This document shows positions 1 to 10,002 of a DNA stretch of 64,000 nt, piece by piece. A model generated the notes under the pieces. It was given only the letters and a program-made list of their open reading frames with translations, did not search any database and was not told the origin of the DNA. Position 1 is the first letter of the stretch. Each line of letters opens with the position of its first letter. Made by a program: the position numbers and the translations under genes. This DNA is from Pseudomonas sp. KU26590 (GTDB taxonomy: Bacteria > Pseudomonadota > Gammaproteobacteria > Pseudomonadales > Pseudomonadaceae), in the NCBI RefSeq assembly GCF_026153515.1, contig NZ_CP110644.1, positions 1,393,501-1,457,500 of the forward strand. The letters are read 5' to 3'.

Positions 1-80
1 GCTTACTGGCGAACGCGTCGTGTCAGTCGCTGGAAATGGCACCGGTTGATCGATTTCGCCAGCAAGCCGGCTCCTACGGA
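1..80. repeat. REP-type intergenic palindrome (truncated by window edge)
   Basis: The left arm ends in gcttactggcgaa and the right arm is ttcgccagcaagccggctcc, giving a long imperfect hairpin around an inner part containing gtcgtgtcag. An 80-base stretch at 191-270 matches this one with only six mismatches, so the element is duplicated about 110 bases downstream. It belongs to the ccggcttgctggcga dialect seen again at 7731-7818. Its left end lies outside the window. No gene is visible here. Confidence 0.7.
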
Positions 81-183
81 TTTTCGCAGTACCGATACTG
101 TTCAGCGGTCGCACACTCGCGGTAGGCACGCTTGCCCGTGACGTTGAGCGCTTTACCTCTCGCTGGCTGACTCCCCAAACATT

Positions 184-270
184 GGAGCCGGCTTGCTGGG
201 GAACGCGTCGTGTCAGTCGCTGGAGATGGAACCGGTTGATCGGTTTCGCCAGCAAGCCGGCTGCTACGGA
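184..270. repeat. REP-type palindrome, second copy
   Basis: The arms are ggagccggcttgctggggaa and cgccagcaagccggctgct. Compared with the copy at the window edge, it differs at six of 80 aligned positions. The DNA between the two copies (81-183) shows no credible gene. The element sits about 50 bases beyond the stop codon of the RDD gene, a typical position for such repeats at 3' ends. Confidence 0.7.
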
Positions 271-319
271 CCGTATCTATAAGGTGAACGGTGGCAGTGT
301 CGGCTTTCCCTGGGCGGGC

Positions 320-820
320 TTACCTCCTTCTGGGCACCCGCACCAGTTGCGTCTCCGAATACAGGTCATGCCAGCAGCGTTGGTGCTTGTCGAACAGGCT
401 CCAGAAGAAACCCAGCCCCGCACACAGCCACGATGCGATGGCGACGACGAAGCGCAGCAGCGCTTGCCACAGGCTGATGGCGGTTCCATCGGCGTTCTGC
501 ACGCGTATCCCCCAGACTTGCATGCCCAGCGTCTGGCCCGCGCGGGTCCAGAATGTGGCGAAAAAGCCGAACAGCGTGATCAGCAGAATCGAGGACAGCA
601 GCGGGTCGGCGTCGAGCGCGCCGGATTCGGAGAGCTGGCGCAGCCTGGCTTCGCCGACAAACCCCATCCAGACCAGTTTGTAGATAAAGGTGGTGACCAT
701 CATCAGCGCCACGCACAGCAGCGCGTCGTAGCTGATCGCAGCCATGCGCCGGCCCAGTCCCACGGTGGGAAAGTCGCCCTGGGGGCGTAACACCTGCGCG
801 TCATTATTGGCTGAGGTCAT
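320..820 (-). CDS. RDD family membrane protein
   Basis: This is a small inner-membrane protein of the RDD family, whose biochemical role is unknown for most members. From the ATG at 820 it has 166 residues. The family's Arg-Asp region is seen in GLGRRMAAISYDALL (residues 21-35), and hydrophobic segments lie at about 33-52, 73-91 and 119-142. The conserved TLGMQVWGIRV loop precedes the third segment, and FDKHQRCWHDLYS follows it near the C-terminus. An in-frame ATG at 865 would add 15 residues but falls next to the hairpin at 870-905, so I prefer 820. It appears to be a single-gene unit. Confidence 0.8.
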   Translation of the reverse strand: MTSANNDAQVLRPQGDFPTVGLGRRMAAISYDALLCVALMMVTTFIYKLVWMGFVGEARLRQLSESGALDADPLLSSILLITLFGFFATFWTRAGQTLGMQVWGIRVQNADGTAISLWQALLRFVVAIASWLCAGLGFFWSLFDKHQRCWHDLYSETQLVRVPRRR

Positions 821-869
821 GGCAGCGCTCGTTAACACGGGAGCGGACAGTTTACGGAATCGCAAGCAT

Positions 870-905
870 AAAAAAGCCCCTGACGTTGGCCATCAGAGGC
901 TTTTT
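870..905 (-). terminator. Rho-independent terminator of the cold-shock gene
   Basis: Read on the minus strand, the stem aagcctctga/tcaggggctt closes a short loop and is followed by six T. It begins about 12 bases after the stop codon of the cold-shock gene and would separate that gene from the RDD gene. Confidence 0.8.
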
Positions 906-916
906 GCGTCGGCTAA

Positions 917-1129
917 TCAGGCTTCAGCTTGTACTTCGTCAGCCTGCATGCCTTTTTGGCCTTGCACCGCGACGAACGTCACTTTCTGGCCTTCTTTCAG
1001 GCTTTTGAAGCCGTTGCCTTGGATAGCGCGGAAATGGACGAACAGATCCGGACCGCTTTCGGGCGTGATAAAACCAAAACCTTTTTCATCGTTAAACCAC
1101 TTAACGGTGCCGCTCTGACGTGTAGACAT
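917..1129 (-). CDS. CspA-family cold-shock protein
   Basis: This is a single cold-shock domain of 70 residues that should bind single-stranded RNA and DNA in the cytoplasm as an RNA chaperone. The RNA-binding motifs are KGFGFI (residues 16-21) and LFVHF (29-33), and the sequence opens with [13 protein letters not shown] as in CapB/CspA proteins of Pseudomonas. The ATG at 1127-1129 gives the family's exact length; longer upstream readings add unrelated sequence. The gene has a strong terminator and a long T/A-rich leader, as is usual for cold-shock genes. The family has several paralogues per genome, so I give no symbol. Confidence 0.93.
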   Translation of the reverse strand: MSTRQSGTVKWFNDEKGFGFITPESGPDLFVHFRAIQGNGFKSLKEGQKVTFVAVQGQKGMQADEVQAEA

Positions 1130-1524
1130 TTTCTTATTCCCAAGCGCATAAAAATTAATGACAGTCTCTTTCACACGATAGAGTACTGGGCTGGTTGCAG
1201 GAAGAAGAAACGTAGAGCGGGATGTAGCATTGCTTTTGGCGCTACTGCCCGGGTCACGATCCCAGCGACCCATGCAAACACAGTCGAGAAACTCTACGCT
1301 AACTCTCGCCGAAAAAACAAGCCCCGTTTGGGCCAGTATTCATGGGGGTTTCCGGCTTTTTTGAAAACATTAACCACGCGCGGAGGATCGATAGTTTTTA
1401 ATGTTTAGAGGGTGATCGAAGTTCAATATTTTGACAGTTCGAATGCACTTAACGCTGGCGCCAGACTGCGGCATCCGCACAGTTTAATGCACTGTTGCGG
1501 TGCCGCATTTTTTGACGATGTTAC
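1130..1524. other. Gene-free region: cold-shock 5' leader and facing spacer
   Basis: About 395 bases separate the cold-shock start from the end of gcvT. The part nearest the gene is presumably its untranslated leader and promoter on the minus strand. A second part around 1316-1356 has an aagcc/ggctt stem flanked by T runs on both strands. The far end holds a strong hairpin with a T tract at 1467-1513. I see no convincing open reading frame. Confidence 0.5.
1467..1513 (+). terminator. Strong plus-strand terminator hairpin without an upstream plus-strand gene
   Basis: The arms tgcggcatccgcacagt and actgttgcggtgccgca pair almost perfectly around a seven-base loop and are followed by six T on the plus strand. 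The minus strand, which would serve gcvT, has no T tract after the hairpin. No plus-strand gene precedes it, so it either blocks antisense transcription into gcvT or ends an unannotated short transcript. Confidence 0.6.
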
Positions 1525-2646
1525 TTAGCCCCGGAAGTAACGTGCCGGAACAAAAGGCATTTTAGTCACTTGCATGGGGACTTTCTTGCCGCGGACGATT
1601 GCCCAGACAGGTGTTTCCAGCGCGGTAAAACCGGCGTCGACATAACCCATTGCCAGCGGCGCGCTAAGGGTCGGGCCAAAGCCGCCGCTGCAGACCGTCC
1701 CGATGGTCGTTCCCTCGGCGTCGACAATTTCAGCGCCTTCACGCACGGGCGTACGCTCTTGTGGCAACAGGCCTACACGTTTGCGCGCCGCACCGCTTTG
1801 GTGCTGGGCGAAGATCTTGTCGGCGCCGGGGAAACCGCCTGCACGCGCACCGTCGGCACGACGCACCTTGGAAATCGCCCACAGCAGGCTGGCTTCGATC
1901 GGCGTGGTCTCGGTATTCATGTCATGGCCATAGAGGCAAAGGCCAGCCTCCAGTCGCAGCGAGTCGCGCGCGCCCAAGCCAATCGGCGCCACTTCCGGCT
2001 CCGCGAGCAGTCGACGCGCCAGGGACTCTGACTTATCAGCCGGCACCGAAATCTCGTAACCGTCTTCACCGGTGTAGCCCGAGCGGCTGACGTAGCAGTC
2101 GAAGCCGTCGATCTTCGTCGAGGTGTACTGCATGAAGGTCATTTTTGCGACTTCCGGCGCCAGCCGCGCCAGTGCGGTGACGGCCTGCGGACCTTGCAGC
2201 GCCAGCAGTGCGCGTTTGTCGAACAGCGGGGTAATGTCGCACTGGCTGCCAATGTGTTGCTGCAGGTGCGCCAGGTCTTGGTTCTTGCAGGCGGCGTTGA
2301 CCACCAGCATGAGCTGATCGTTACCCAGATTGGCGACCATCAAGTCGTCGAGAATGCCGCCGTTTTCGTTGGTGAACATCGCGTAACGCTGCATGCCGAC
2401 CGGCAGATCGATGATGTCCACCGGCACCAGGGTTTCCAGCGCTTTGGCTGCATTCGCGCCGCTCAACAGGATCTGACCCATGTGCGAAACGTCAAACAAC
2501 CCGGCTTGGTCGCGGGTGTGCAGGTGTTCTTTCATGACGCCGGCGGGGTACTGAACAGGCATGTCGTAGCCGGCGAACTCGACCATCTTCGCGCCGAGTT
2601 CACGGTGCAGGGCGTTGAGCGGGGTCTTCAGTAATTCGGTGGTCAT
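1525..2646 (-). CDS. gcvT: Aminomethyltransferase, T protein of the glycine cleavage system
   Basis: The T protein transfers the aminomethyl group carried by lipoylated GcvH to tetrahydrofolate, releasing ammonia and 5,10-methylenetetrahydrofolate. The 373-residue product has the expected length. It begins with LKTPLNALHRELGAKMVEFAGYD and carries FDVSHMGQ (about 51-58) in the folate-binding region. It also has ENGGILDDLMV (about 94-104), including the catalytic Asp region, and a C-terminal barrel ending KMPFVPARYFRG. It is the last gene of the minus-strand operon gcvH-gcvP-sdaA-gcvT, 70 bases after sdaA. Pseudomonas genomes often hold two gcv loci; this arrangement corresponds to the second one (gcvT2 type). 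Confidence 0.96.
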   Translation of the reverse strand: MTTELLKTPLNALHRELGAKMVEFAGYDMPVQYPAGVMKEHLHTRDQAGLFDVSHMGQILLSGANAAKALETLVPVDIIDLPVGMQRYAMFTNENGGILDDLMVANLGNDQLMLVVNAACKNQDLAHLQQHIGSQCDITPLFDKRALLALQGPQAVTALARLAPEVAKMTFMQYTSTKIDGFDCYVSRSGYTGEDGYEISVPADKSESLARRLLAEPEVAPIGLGARDSLRLEAGLCLYGHDMNTETTPIEASLLWAISKVRRADGARAGGFPGADKIFAQHQSGAARKRVGLLPQERTPVREGAEIVDAEGTTIGTVCSGGFGPTLSAPLAMGYVDAGFTALETPVWAIVRGKKVPMQVTKMPFVPARYFRG

Positions 2647-2716
2647 GGGGTCACTCCTTGAAAGCGGTTCCGGGTTCCCCGCGCAGGGCAGGGGACCCTA
2701 TGATTTTGGGCTGGGA

Positions 2717-4093
<1,377 letters not shown>

Positions 4094-4116
4094 GATGGGG
4101 TTCCGGGAGGTGAAGC

Positions 4117-4199
4117 AGGAGCAAGCAGCAAGCTACAAGCCGCAAGTAAAAGCTGATCGGCTTTCACTTGTAGCTTGCGGCTTGAAGCTTGTGGCTTGG
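4117..4199. repeat. aagctt/caagc-rich intergenic palindrome, copy 1
   Basis: The sequence alternates aagctacaagccgcaag with its near-inverse cttgtagcttgcggcttg around agctgatcggct, giving a long imperfect hairpin. Similar elements occur at 55151-55268 and 61296-61376. This copy lies within the gcv operon, directly after the gcvP stop codon and before sdaA. It is unrelated to the REP dialects elsewhere in the window. Confidence 0.65.
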
Positions 4200-7058
4200 T
4201 TAAGCGTAGTCTTCGATGGACGGGCAGGCGCAGATCAGATTGCGGTCGCCGAACACGTTGTCGACGCGACCGACCGGTGGCCAGTATTTGCTCTCGATCA
4301 ACGACGCCACCGGGTAAACGGCCTGCTCGCGGCTGTAAGGGTGGCTCCATTCACCCACCAGTTCAGCGGCGGTGTGCGGCGCGTTTTTCAGCGGGTTGTC
4401 GTCCTTGTCCAGCACGCCGCTTTCGACCGCGCGGATTTCTTCGCGGATCTTGATCATCGCGTCGCAGAAGCGGTCCAGCTCCTCTTTCGATTCGCTTTCG
4501 GTCGGCTCGATCATCAACGTGCCTGCGACCGGGAAAGACATGGTCGGCGCGTGGAAGCCGAAGTCGATCAGGCGCTTGGCGACGTCATCAACACTGATGC
4601 CGCTGGTTTCCTTCAGCGGACGCAGGTCGAGAATGCATTCGTGGGCGACCAGGCCGTTGCTGCCGGTGTAGAGCACGGGGTAGTGCTCTTCCAGACGGCG
4701 GGAAATGTAGTTGGCGTTGAGGATCGCCAGTTGCGAGGCGCGCTTGAGGCCTTCGCCGCCCATCATGCGGATGTACATCCAGGTGATCGGCAAGATGCTC
4801 GCGCTGCCGAACGGCGCCGCGCAGACCGCGCCTTCCTTGCGTTCCATTCGGGCGTGACCCGGCATGAAGGCGGCCAGGTGCGATTTCACGCCGATCGGGC
4901 CGACGCCCGGGCCGCCGCCGCCGTGGGGGATGCAGAAGGTTTTGTGCAGATTGAGGTGAGACACGTCGCCACCAAACTTGCCCGGTGCGCAGAGGCCGAC
5001 CATGGCGTTCATGTTGGCGCCGTCGATGTACACCTGGCCGCCGTTGTCATGAACGATGGCGCAGATTTCGCGGATGCCTTCTTCGAACACGCCGTGGGTC
5101 GACGGGTAGGTGATCATCAGCGCGGCGAGGTGTTCGCGGTGCTCGATGGCCTTGGCGCGCAGGTCTTCGATATCAACGTTGCCGCGTGCGTCGCAAGCGG
5201 TCACGACCACGCGCATACCGGCCATGTTGGCCGTGGCGGGGTTGGTGCCGTGGGCCGATGACGGAATCAGGCAAATGTCGCGACGCTCATCACCGCGGCT
5301 CTGATGATAAGCGCGGATCGCCAGGAGGCCCGCGTATTCACCCTGAGAGCCAGCGTTCGGCTGCAGAGAGATCGCGTCATAGCCGGTGGCGGCGCAGAGC
5401 ATCGCTTCCAGTTCGTCGGTCAGTTGCTGATAACCGGCGCTTTGCTCGGCCGGGGCAAACGGGTGCAGGTTGCCGAATTCGGCCCATGTCACCGGAATCA
5501 TTTCGCTGGCGGCGTTGAGTTTCATGGTGCACGAGCCCAGCGGGATCATCGTGCGGTCCAGCGCCAAGTCCTTGTCCGCGAGGCGACGCAGGTAGCGCAT
5601 CAGCTCGGTTTCGGAGTGGTAGCGGTTGAACACTGGGTGGCTGAGTATCGCCGACTGGCGCTTCAGCTCGGCAGGCAGGCGCGTTTCGACGCTGTCTGCC
5701 AGCGCGGCGAAATCAGGCCGGGCCTGGCCTTCGCCTGCGAAGAGGGACCACAGCACTTCGACGTCGGCTTGCTTGGTGGTTTCGTCCAGCGAAACGCCCA
5801 GGCGCTCGGCGTCTACTTCACGCAAGTTGATCTCGTGAGCGCGCGCTTTGGCGTGCAAATCGGCGGTCTTGGCGCCGGTTTTCAGGGTGATGCTGTCGAA
5901 AAAGAACGACTGCTCGGCCTTCAAGCCCAGTTGGGTCAGGCCCTGGGCGAAAATCGCGGTCAGGTGATGTACGCGGTTGGCGATTCGGGTCAGGCCGCGC
6001 GGCCCGTGGTACACGGCGTACATGCTGGCGATGTTGGCGAGCAGCACCTGCGCGGTGCAGATGTTGCTGGTGGCCTTCTCGCGACGAATGTGTTGTTCGC
6101 GGGTTTGCATGGCCAGACGCAGGGCGGTCTTGCCGAAGCGGTCGATGGACACACCGACCAGTCGGCCGGGCATGTCGCGCTTATAGGCGTCGCGGGTCGA
6201 GAAGTAGGCTGCGTGCGGACCACCGAAACCCAGCGGCACGCCGAAGCGCTGCGCACTGCCGATGGCCACGTCAGCGCCAAATTCGCCGGGCGGGGTGAGC
6301 AGGGTCAGGGCCAGCAGATCGGCCGCCACGGCGACCAAGGCGTTGGCGGCATGGAAGCGCTCGACCAACTCGCGATAGTCGAACACGTCGCCACTGCTGG
6401 CGGGGTATTGCAGCAGCGCGCCGAAGAACTCGCTGACGTCGGTCAGTTGCGCTTCGTCCGCGACGACCACTTCAATGCCCAGCGGCTCGGCGCGGGTTTG
6501 CAGCACGTCGAGGGTCTGCGGGTGGCAGTGGGCGGAGGCGAAGAACTTATTGCTGCTTTTGTTCTTGCTCAGGCGTTTGCAGAAGGTCATGGCTTCGGCG
6601 GCGGCAGTGGCTTCGTCGAGGAGCGAGGCGTTGGCAATCGGCAGGCCGGTCAGGTCACTGATCAGGGTCTGGAAGTTCAGCAGGGACTCCAGACGGCCTT
6701 GGGAAATCTCCGGCTGATACGGCGTGTAAGCGGTGTACCACGCCGGGTTTTCCAGCAGGTTGCGCAGGATCGGCGCCGGCGTGTGGGTGTTGTAGTAACC
6801 CTGGCCGATGTACGTCTTGAACAGCTGATTCTTGCCGGCAATCGCTTTGATGTCGGCCAGCGCGTCGGCTTCGCTTTGCCCGGCGGACAAGCCGAGAACG
6901 CTGGTGCCCTTGATGGATTCAGGGATGACGCTGGCGGTCAACGCGTCAACGGAGTCATAGCCCAGCATGGTGAGCATGGCTTTTTCGTCAGCGGCACGCG
7001 GGCCGATGTGGCGGGCGATGAACTCGTTGGCGGTGCTCAATTCAATACGATCAGTCAT
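4200..7058 (-). CDS. gcvP: Glycine dehydrogenase (decarboxylating), P protein
   Basis: The P protein is the PLP-dependent decarboxylase of the glycine cleavage system and passes the aminomethyl moiety to the lipoyl arm of GcvH. At 952 residues it is the fused single-chain (bacterial homodimeric) form. The N-terminal half starts with the [14 protein letters not shown] region. The C-terminal half has [20 protein letters not shown], in which the Lys after LH binds PLP. The motif [13 protein letters not shown] is also present. It lies 10 bases downstream of gcvH, indicating co-transcription and probably translational coupling. Confidence 0.97.
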   Translation of the reverse strand: MTDRIELSTANEFIARHIGPRAADEKAMLTMLGYDSVDALTASVIPESIKGTSVLGLSAGQSEADALADIKAIAGKNQLFKTYIGQGYYNTHTPAPILRNLLENPAWYTAYTPYQPEISQGRLESLLNFQTLISDLTGLPIANASLLDEATAAAEAMTFCKRLSKNKSSNKFFASAHCHPQTLDVLQTRAEPLGIEVVVADEAQLTDVSEFFGALLQYPASSGDVFDYRELVERFHAANALVAVAADLLALTLLTPPGEFGADVAIGSAQRFGVPLGFGGPHAAYFSTRDAYKRDMPGRLVGVSIDRFGKTALRLAMQTREQHIRREKATSNICTAQVLLANIASMYAVYHGPRGLTRIANRVHHLTAIFAQGLTQLGLKAEQSFFFDSITLKTGAKTADLHAKARAHEINLREVDAERLGVSLDETTKQADVEVLWSLFAGEGQARPDFAALADSVETRLPAELKRQSAILSHPVFNRYHSETELMRYLRRLADKDLALDRTMIPLGSCTMKLNAASEMIPVTWAEFGNLHPFAPAEQSAGYQQLTDELEAMLCAATGYDAISLQPNAGSQGEYAGLLAIRAYHQSRGDERRDICLIPSSAHGTNPATANMAGMRVVVTACDARGNVDIEDLRAKAIEHREHLAALMITYPSTHGVFEEGIREICAIVHDNGGQVYIDGANMNAMVGLCAPGKFGGDVSHLNLHKTFCIPHGGGGPGVGPIGVKSHLAAFMPGHARMERKEGAVCAAPFGSASILPITWMYIRMMGGEGLKRASQLAILNANYISRRLEEHYPVLYTGSNGLVAHECILDLRPLKETSGISVDDVAKRLIDFGFHAPTMSFPVAGTLMIEPTESESKEELDRFCDAMIKIREEIRAVESGVLDKDDNPLKNAPHTAAELVGEWSHPYSREQAVYPVASLIESKYWPPVGRVDNVFGDRNLICACPSIEDYA

Positions 7059-7068
7059 TGCGCGCTCC

Positions 7069-7452
7069 TCAGGCTTCGGCGTTGGCTTTGATCAGACGAT
7101 CATAGGCGTCTTGGGTCAGCAGTTGGCCGACAGCATCGGGATTGGAAGGAATAAAGCGAAAGAACCAGCCCTGGCCGAGCGGGTCTTCGTTGACCAGTTC
7201 GGGGTTGGCGTCCAGCACCGGGTTGGTTTCGACGACGTCGCCATCGAGGGGCATGTACACGCCGCTGGCGGCTTTTACCGATTCGACGGTGGCCGCTTCG
7301 GCGCCTTTGTCGTAGGACTGCAGCTCCGGCAGTTGCACGAAAACCACGTCACCCAGTGCGTCCTGCGCAAAGGCGGTGATGCCGACTGTGACGCTGCCGT
7401 CAGCTTCGGCGCGCAGCCACTCGTGGTCTTCGGTAAAACGCAACTCGCTCAT
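7069..7452 (-). CDS. gcvH: Glycine cleavage system H protein
   Basis: GcvH is the lipoylated carrier shuttling the aminomethyl intermediate between P, T and L proteins. The 127-residue product starts [14 protein letters not shown] and has the lipoyl-lysine in [12 protein letters not shown] (Lys60), flanked by conserved Glu and Ser residues. The ATG at 7450-7452 follows a ggggag ribosome-binding site on the minus strand; a longer reading would start in promoter DNA. It is the first gene of gcvH-gcvP-sdaA-gcvT. A sigma-54 promoter lies about 60 bases upstream and the gene for its likely activator, gcsR, follows. The L protein (lpd) is not in this window. Confidence 0.97.
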   Translation of the reverse strand: MSELRFTEDHEWLRAEADGSVTVGITAFAQDALGDVVFVQLPELQSYDKGAEAATVESVKAASGVYMPLDGDVVETNPVLDANPELVNEDPLGQGWFFRFIPSNPDAVGQLLTQDAYDRLIKANAEA

Positions 7453-7509
7453 GAAATCTCCCCAGATGATAAATCGCCCGTTATGCCCGGGCGTGATGGG
7501 GGAGTGCAT

Positions 7510-7526
7510 AGCAAGTTTGCGGCCAA
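7510..7526 (-). promoter_or_regulatory. Sigma-54 (-24/-12) promoter of the gcv operon
   Basis: On the minus strand the sequence reads ttggccgcaaacttgct. The GG and GC dinucleotides are ten bases apart, exactly as in the TGGCACG-N4-TTGCW consensus. Transcription would start near 7499, about 47 bases before the gcvH start codon. The TyrR-like activator encoded immediately upstream has the GAFTGA loop needed to work with sigma-54. This agrees with the known sigma-54 dependence of the P. aeruginosa gcs2 operon. Confidence 0.75.
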
Positions 7527-7590
7527 GGTGGGGAAGGGCCCTTAAACGTTGGGCTGTGGCGACAGGCGCGGTGGGTGGATTGAAAACGAC

Positions 7591-7608
7591 TGGAACGAAA
7601 TCAATACG
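7591..7608 (-). promoter_or_regulatory. Candidate GcsR binding site, proximal
   Basis: The minus strand reads cgtattg-attt-cgttcca. It matches 10 of 14 fixed positions of the GcsR repeat TGTAACG-N4-CGTTCCG as I recall it from P. aeruginosa. It lies 65 bases upstream of the -24 element, a normal enhancer distance. Confidence 0.4.
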
Positions 7609-7671
7609 CGACTTGAGGGCATGGGTGGACTGAGCCTAGGGCCGCGGCACCGGGTATCGACGTTGAGCGAG

Positions 7672-7689
7672 CGGAATGATTTCGATACG
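7672..7689 (-). promoter_or_regulatory. Candidate GcsR binding site, distal
   Basis: The minus strand reads cgtatcg-aaat-cattccg, with 11 of 14 fixed positions agreeing with the recalled GcsR consensus. It has the same orientation as the site at 7591-7608 and lies 81 bases from it. P. aeruginosa has three such repeats; I find no convincing third one here. Confidence 0.4.
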
Positions 7690-7730
7690 GTGTTTCGATA
7701 TCGTGCCAAGGTTCTTCGTTGAATGCGATT

Positions 7731-7818
7731 TGTAGGAGCCGGCTTGCTGGCGAACCCGTTGTTGGCGGTCAAAGTATCCGTGGATGTGAGACCCATTCGC
7801 CAGCAAACCGTCCTATGG
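7731..7818. repeat. REP-type palindrome between gcsR and the gcv promoter
   Basis: The left arm is tgtaggagccggcttgctgg and the right arm attcgccagcaaaccgtcct, around a divergent inner segment. It belongs to the ccggcttgctggcga dialect. It sits just beyond the gcsR stop codon and before the gcv control region, so the two minus-strand units are separated by a stable hairpin. The remaining bases of the 7453-7874 spacer hold the promoter and operator candidates listed separately. Confidence 0.65.
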
Positions 7819-7874
7819 CCATCTGCAAGACCAAGCGGAATATGCAGGCGGCATTGAGCCCAAAGTTCTGCGTA

Positions 7875-9383
7875 CTAAGATTTGCCGGGAATACCGTATT
7901 TGCGCAGCCGATGGGCAATTGCGGTATGGGATGTCTGTAATCGCGCGGCCAGTTGGCGGGTTGAGGGGTACTGGCTGTAGAGCTTCTCTAGAAGCGACTT
8001 TTCGAAATGCTCGACCGCCGCTTCAAGGCTTTCGATTTCGCCATCACTGCCCCTTGCCACCGAAGTACCGGCGATGTCGAGGTCGCCGATGTCGACCAGC
8101 GAGCTGTCGCAGATAGCGGCCGCGCGGAAGATCACGTTCTGCAACTGACGCACGTTGCCCGGCCAGCGATTGCCAAGGAGGGCAGGGTAGGTGGTCGGCG
8201 CAAGGCGGCAGACCGGTCGCTGAATCTGCGTGCAGGCCTGCTCCATGAAATAGCGCGCCAGCATCAGGATGTCCTGACCGCGCTCGCGCAACGGCGGCAC
8301 GTCCAGGTTGAGGACGTTCAGGCGATAGAACAGGTCTTCGCGGAAGGTACCCTCGGCAACCATCTTCTCCAGGTCACGGTGGGTGGCGCTCAGGATGCGT
8401 ACGTTGACCTTCACCTCCTTGTCGCCGCCGACCCGGCGAAAGCTGCCGTCATTAAGGAAGCGCAGCAGTTTGGCTTGCAGGTACGGCGACATCTCGCCGA
8501 TCTCGTCGAGAAACACCGTGCCTTTGTTGGCGAGCTCCATCAGGCCCGGTTTGCCGCCCCGCTGCGCACCGGTAAAGGCGCCGGGGGCGTAGCCGAACAG
8601 TTCACTTTCAGCGAGGTTCTCCGGCAACGCCGCGCAGTTCAGTGCAAGAAAAGGCGCTCCGTTGCGCGCGCTCACCGCATGACAGGCCCGCGCCACCAGT
8701 TCTTTGCCCGTACCGGTTTCGCCCTGAATCAACAGTGGCGCATCCAGTGCCGCGACCCGTTGCGCCCGCGCCTTGAGGGTGCGAATCGGCGCGGAATCGC
8801 CCAGCAGCGCGTCGAAACCTTCGGCGTGATCGTGGTGCAGTGCCGACAGGCGTTCGCCGATCCGGCTTGGCAGATAAAGGGTGAGTAGCGCGCCCGCGTC
8901 GGTGATCGGTGTGGCGTCCAGCAGCAAGGCCTCGCCATTCAGTGTCACTTCCCGCAGTGGCAGGCGAAAGCCGTTTTCCAGCAGCGCCGCTTGCAGGCCC
9001 GCATCGGAAAACAGCTCGCCAATCGACTCGCCCGCCGGTTCCCGGCCATACAACGCCACCAGCGCCGGGTTGGCCAGCAACACATGGCCGGCGCTGTCGA
9101 GGGCAAGTACCGGGTCGGTCATTGCCGCCAAGAGTGCGTCCAGTTGCAGATGACGGCGCTGGCCGGGAAGGATGTCGACCAACGTGATCGCTTCCACGCC
9201 GCGCACGCGAAACAGCCGGTCCTTGAGTTCTTCAAGCACGTCATGGCTCAGCGTCGGTGCATCGATATAGACGTTGGGCGGCACCATTTCCACGGCATCG
9301 AGGTTCAGGTTGCGCGCGCCGAGAATGGCCAGCACTTCCTGGGTGATGCCGACGCGGTCAATGAACGTGACGTGAATGCGCAT
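7875..9383 (-). CDS. gcsR: TyrR-like sigma-54 enhancer-binding activator of glycine cleavage
   Basis: This 502-residue regulator has an ACT-like amino-acid-binding domain at about 1-75, a PAS domain at about 80-190, a sigma-54-interacting AAA+ domain at about 195-420 and a TyrR-type helix-turn-helix at about 455-500. Walker A is GETGTGKE, the sigma-54 contact loop is GAFTGA within FGYAPGAFTGAQ, and the DNA-binding end contains STRQLAARLQTSHTAIAHRL. The paralogue PhhR has the same architecture, but position directly upstream of gcvH-gcvP-sdaA-gcvT identifies this as GcsR. In P. aeruginosa GcsR activates that operon in response to glycine. The ATG at 9383 gives the canonical MRIHVTFIDRVGIT start. 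Confidence 0.9.
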   Translation of the reverse strand: MRIHVTFIDRVGITQEVLAILGARNLNLDAVEMVPPNVYIDAPTLSHDVLEELKDRLFRVRGVEAITLVDILPGQRRHLQLDALLAAMTDPVLALDSAGHVLLANPALVALYGREPAGESIGELFSDAGLQAALLENGFRLPLREVTLNGEALLLDATPITDAGALLTLYLPSRIGERLSALHHDHAEGFDALLGDSAPIRTLKARAQRVAALDAPLLIQGETGTGKELVARACHAVSARNGAPFLALNCAALPENLAESELFGYAPGAFTGAQRGGKPGLMELANKGTVFLDEIGEMSPYLQAKLLRFLNDGSFRRVGGDKEVKVNVRILSATHRDLEKMVAEGTFREDLFYRLNVLNLDVPPLRERGQDILMLARYFMEQACTQIQRPVCRLAPTTYPALLGNRWPGNVRQLQNVIFRAAAICDSSLVDIGDLDIAGTSVARGSDGEIESLEAAVEHFEKSLLEKLYSQYPSTRQLAARLQTSHTAIAHRLRKYGIPGKS

Positions 9384-9468
9384 GGGGAAGGAAAGGGTTC
9401 GCGGGAGTGAGGGGGGCGATTATGCCAGTAATCTCACTGCCTATTCCGAGACCGTTGAGCGCGCCTGG

Positions 9469-9819
9469 TTATTCCAGATGCTCCGGCTTAACCGGATCAC
9501 CTGACTTCATGTCGAGCTTGTGACGGATGTCTTCGAACATCTGGTCGTATTCCCCGTGCATCGCGTGCAGGTCAGTGGTTCTTGGCAGGCCATGCTTTTC
9601 CAGCCTGCGCGAGGCCTCGCTGGCGAAGTTGTAGGCCTTGTCCTTGGGCAGCTCGAATGTTTCGTTGACCGCCTTGCCACTGATCTCGCCTTCCAGGGTG
9701 AACTGCATGCCCGGACCCGAATCGGTCTCGCTGACTTCGTAACGGATATGAAGGTCGTAGCCGACGTCGTGTGGCTGCAGAGCGGGGTGGACGATGTGCA
9801 GATGACCTGGCTCGAACAT
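9469..9819 (-). CDS. Conserved Pseudomonas protein, DUF5064-like
   Basis: The product is 116 residues with no signal peptide or membrane segment. It begins MFEPGHLHIVHPAL, continues with IRYEVSETDSGPGMQFTLEGEISG (an alternating beta-strand pattern) and ends with a charged helical part around MHGEYDQMFEDIRHKLD. I recognise it as resembling the Pseudomonas-specific DUF5064 family, which has no assigned function. It stands alone, 85 bases upstream of gcsR in the same orientation, with no obvious partnership. The family assignment is from memory of the N-terminal pattern and is the least certain part. Confidence 0.7.
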   Translation of the reverse strand: MFEPGHLHIVHPALQPHDVGYDLHIRYEVSETDSGPGMQFTLEGEISGKAVNETFELPKDKAYNFASEASRRLEKHGLPRTTDLHAMHGEYDQMFEDIRHKLDMKSGDPVKPEHLE

Positions 9820-9908
9820 AGCGATGGCTCCGGGAAAAGGTGATGGACCTAAGAGGACAGACCGCTGCGGGTCGCCTCGGGTTCAGGCTCATATGCCGCG
9901 CGCTGTTT

Positions 9909-10001
9909 GTGGGACCGGCTTTAGCCGGGAAAGCGTCAGACGCCATACCTCAGTAGAGAGTGTTCAAACCGGCCTCTTCCCGGCTAAAGCCGGTCCTACA
10001 C
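9909..10001. repeat. REP-type palindrome, ggctttagccggg dialect
   Basis: The left arm gggaccggctttagccggga is answered by tcccggctaaagccggtcct on the right. Each arm is itself nearly self-complementary (ccggctttagccgg), so the unit can fold as two small hairpins or one long one. This dialect occurs only here in the window, between the DUF5064-like gene and ybaN. Confidence 0.75.
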
Positions 10002-10002
10002 C

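Noticed and set aside
5304..7091. A 595-codon open frame on the plus strand, opposite gcvP
   Set aside because: It is fully antisense to a certain gene, lacks recognisable domains and reflects codon bias in GC-rich DNA. Similar long antisense frames opposite sdaA, oprB, zwf and cysNC were rejected for the same reason.
7453..7540. Glycine riboswitch upstream of gcvH
   Set aside because: The leader is only about 47 bases from the predicted start site and has no aptamer-like paired core; control by GcsR explains regulation better.
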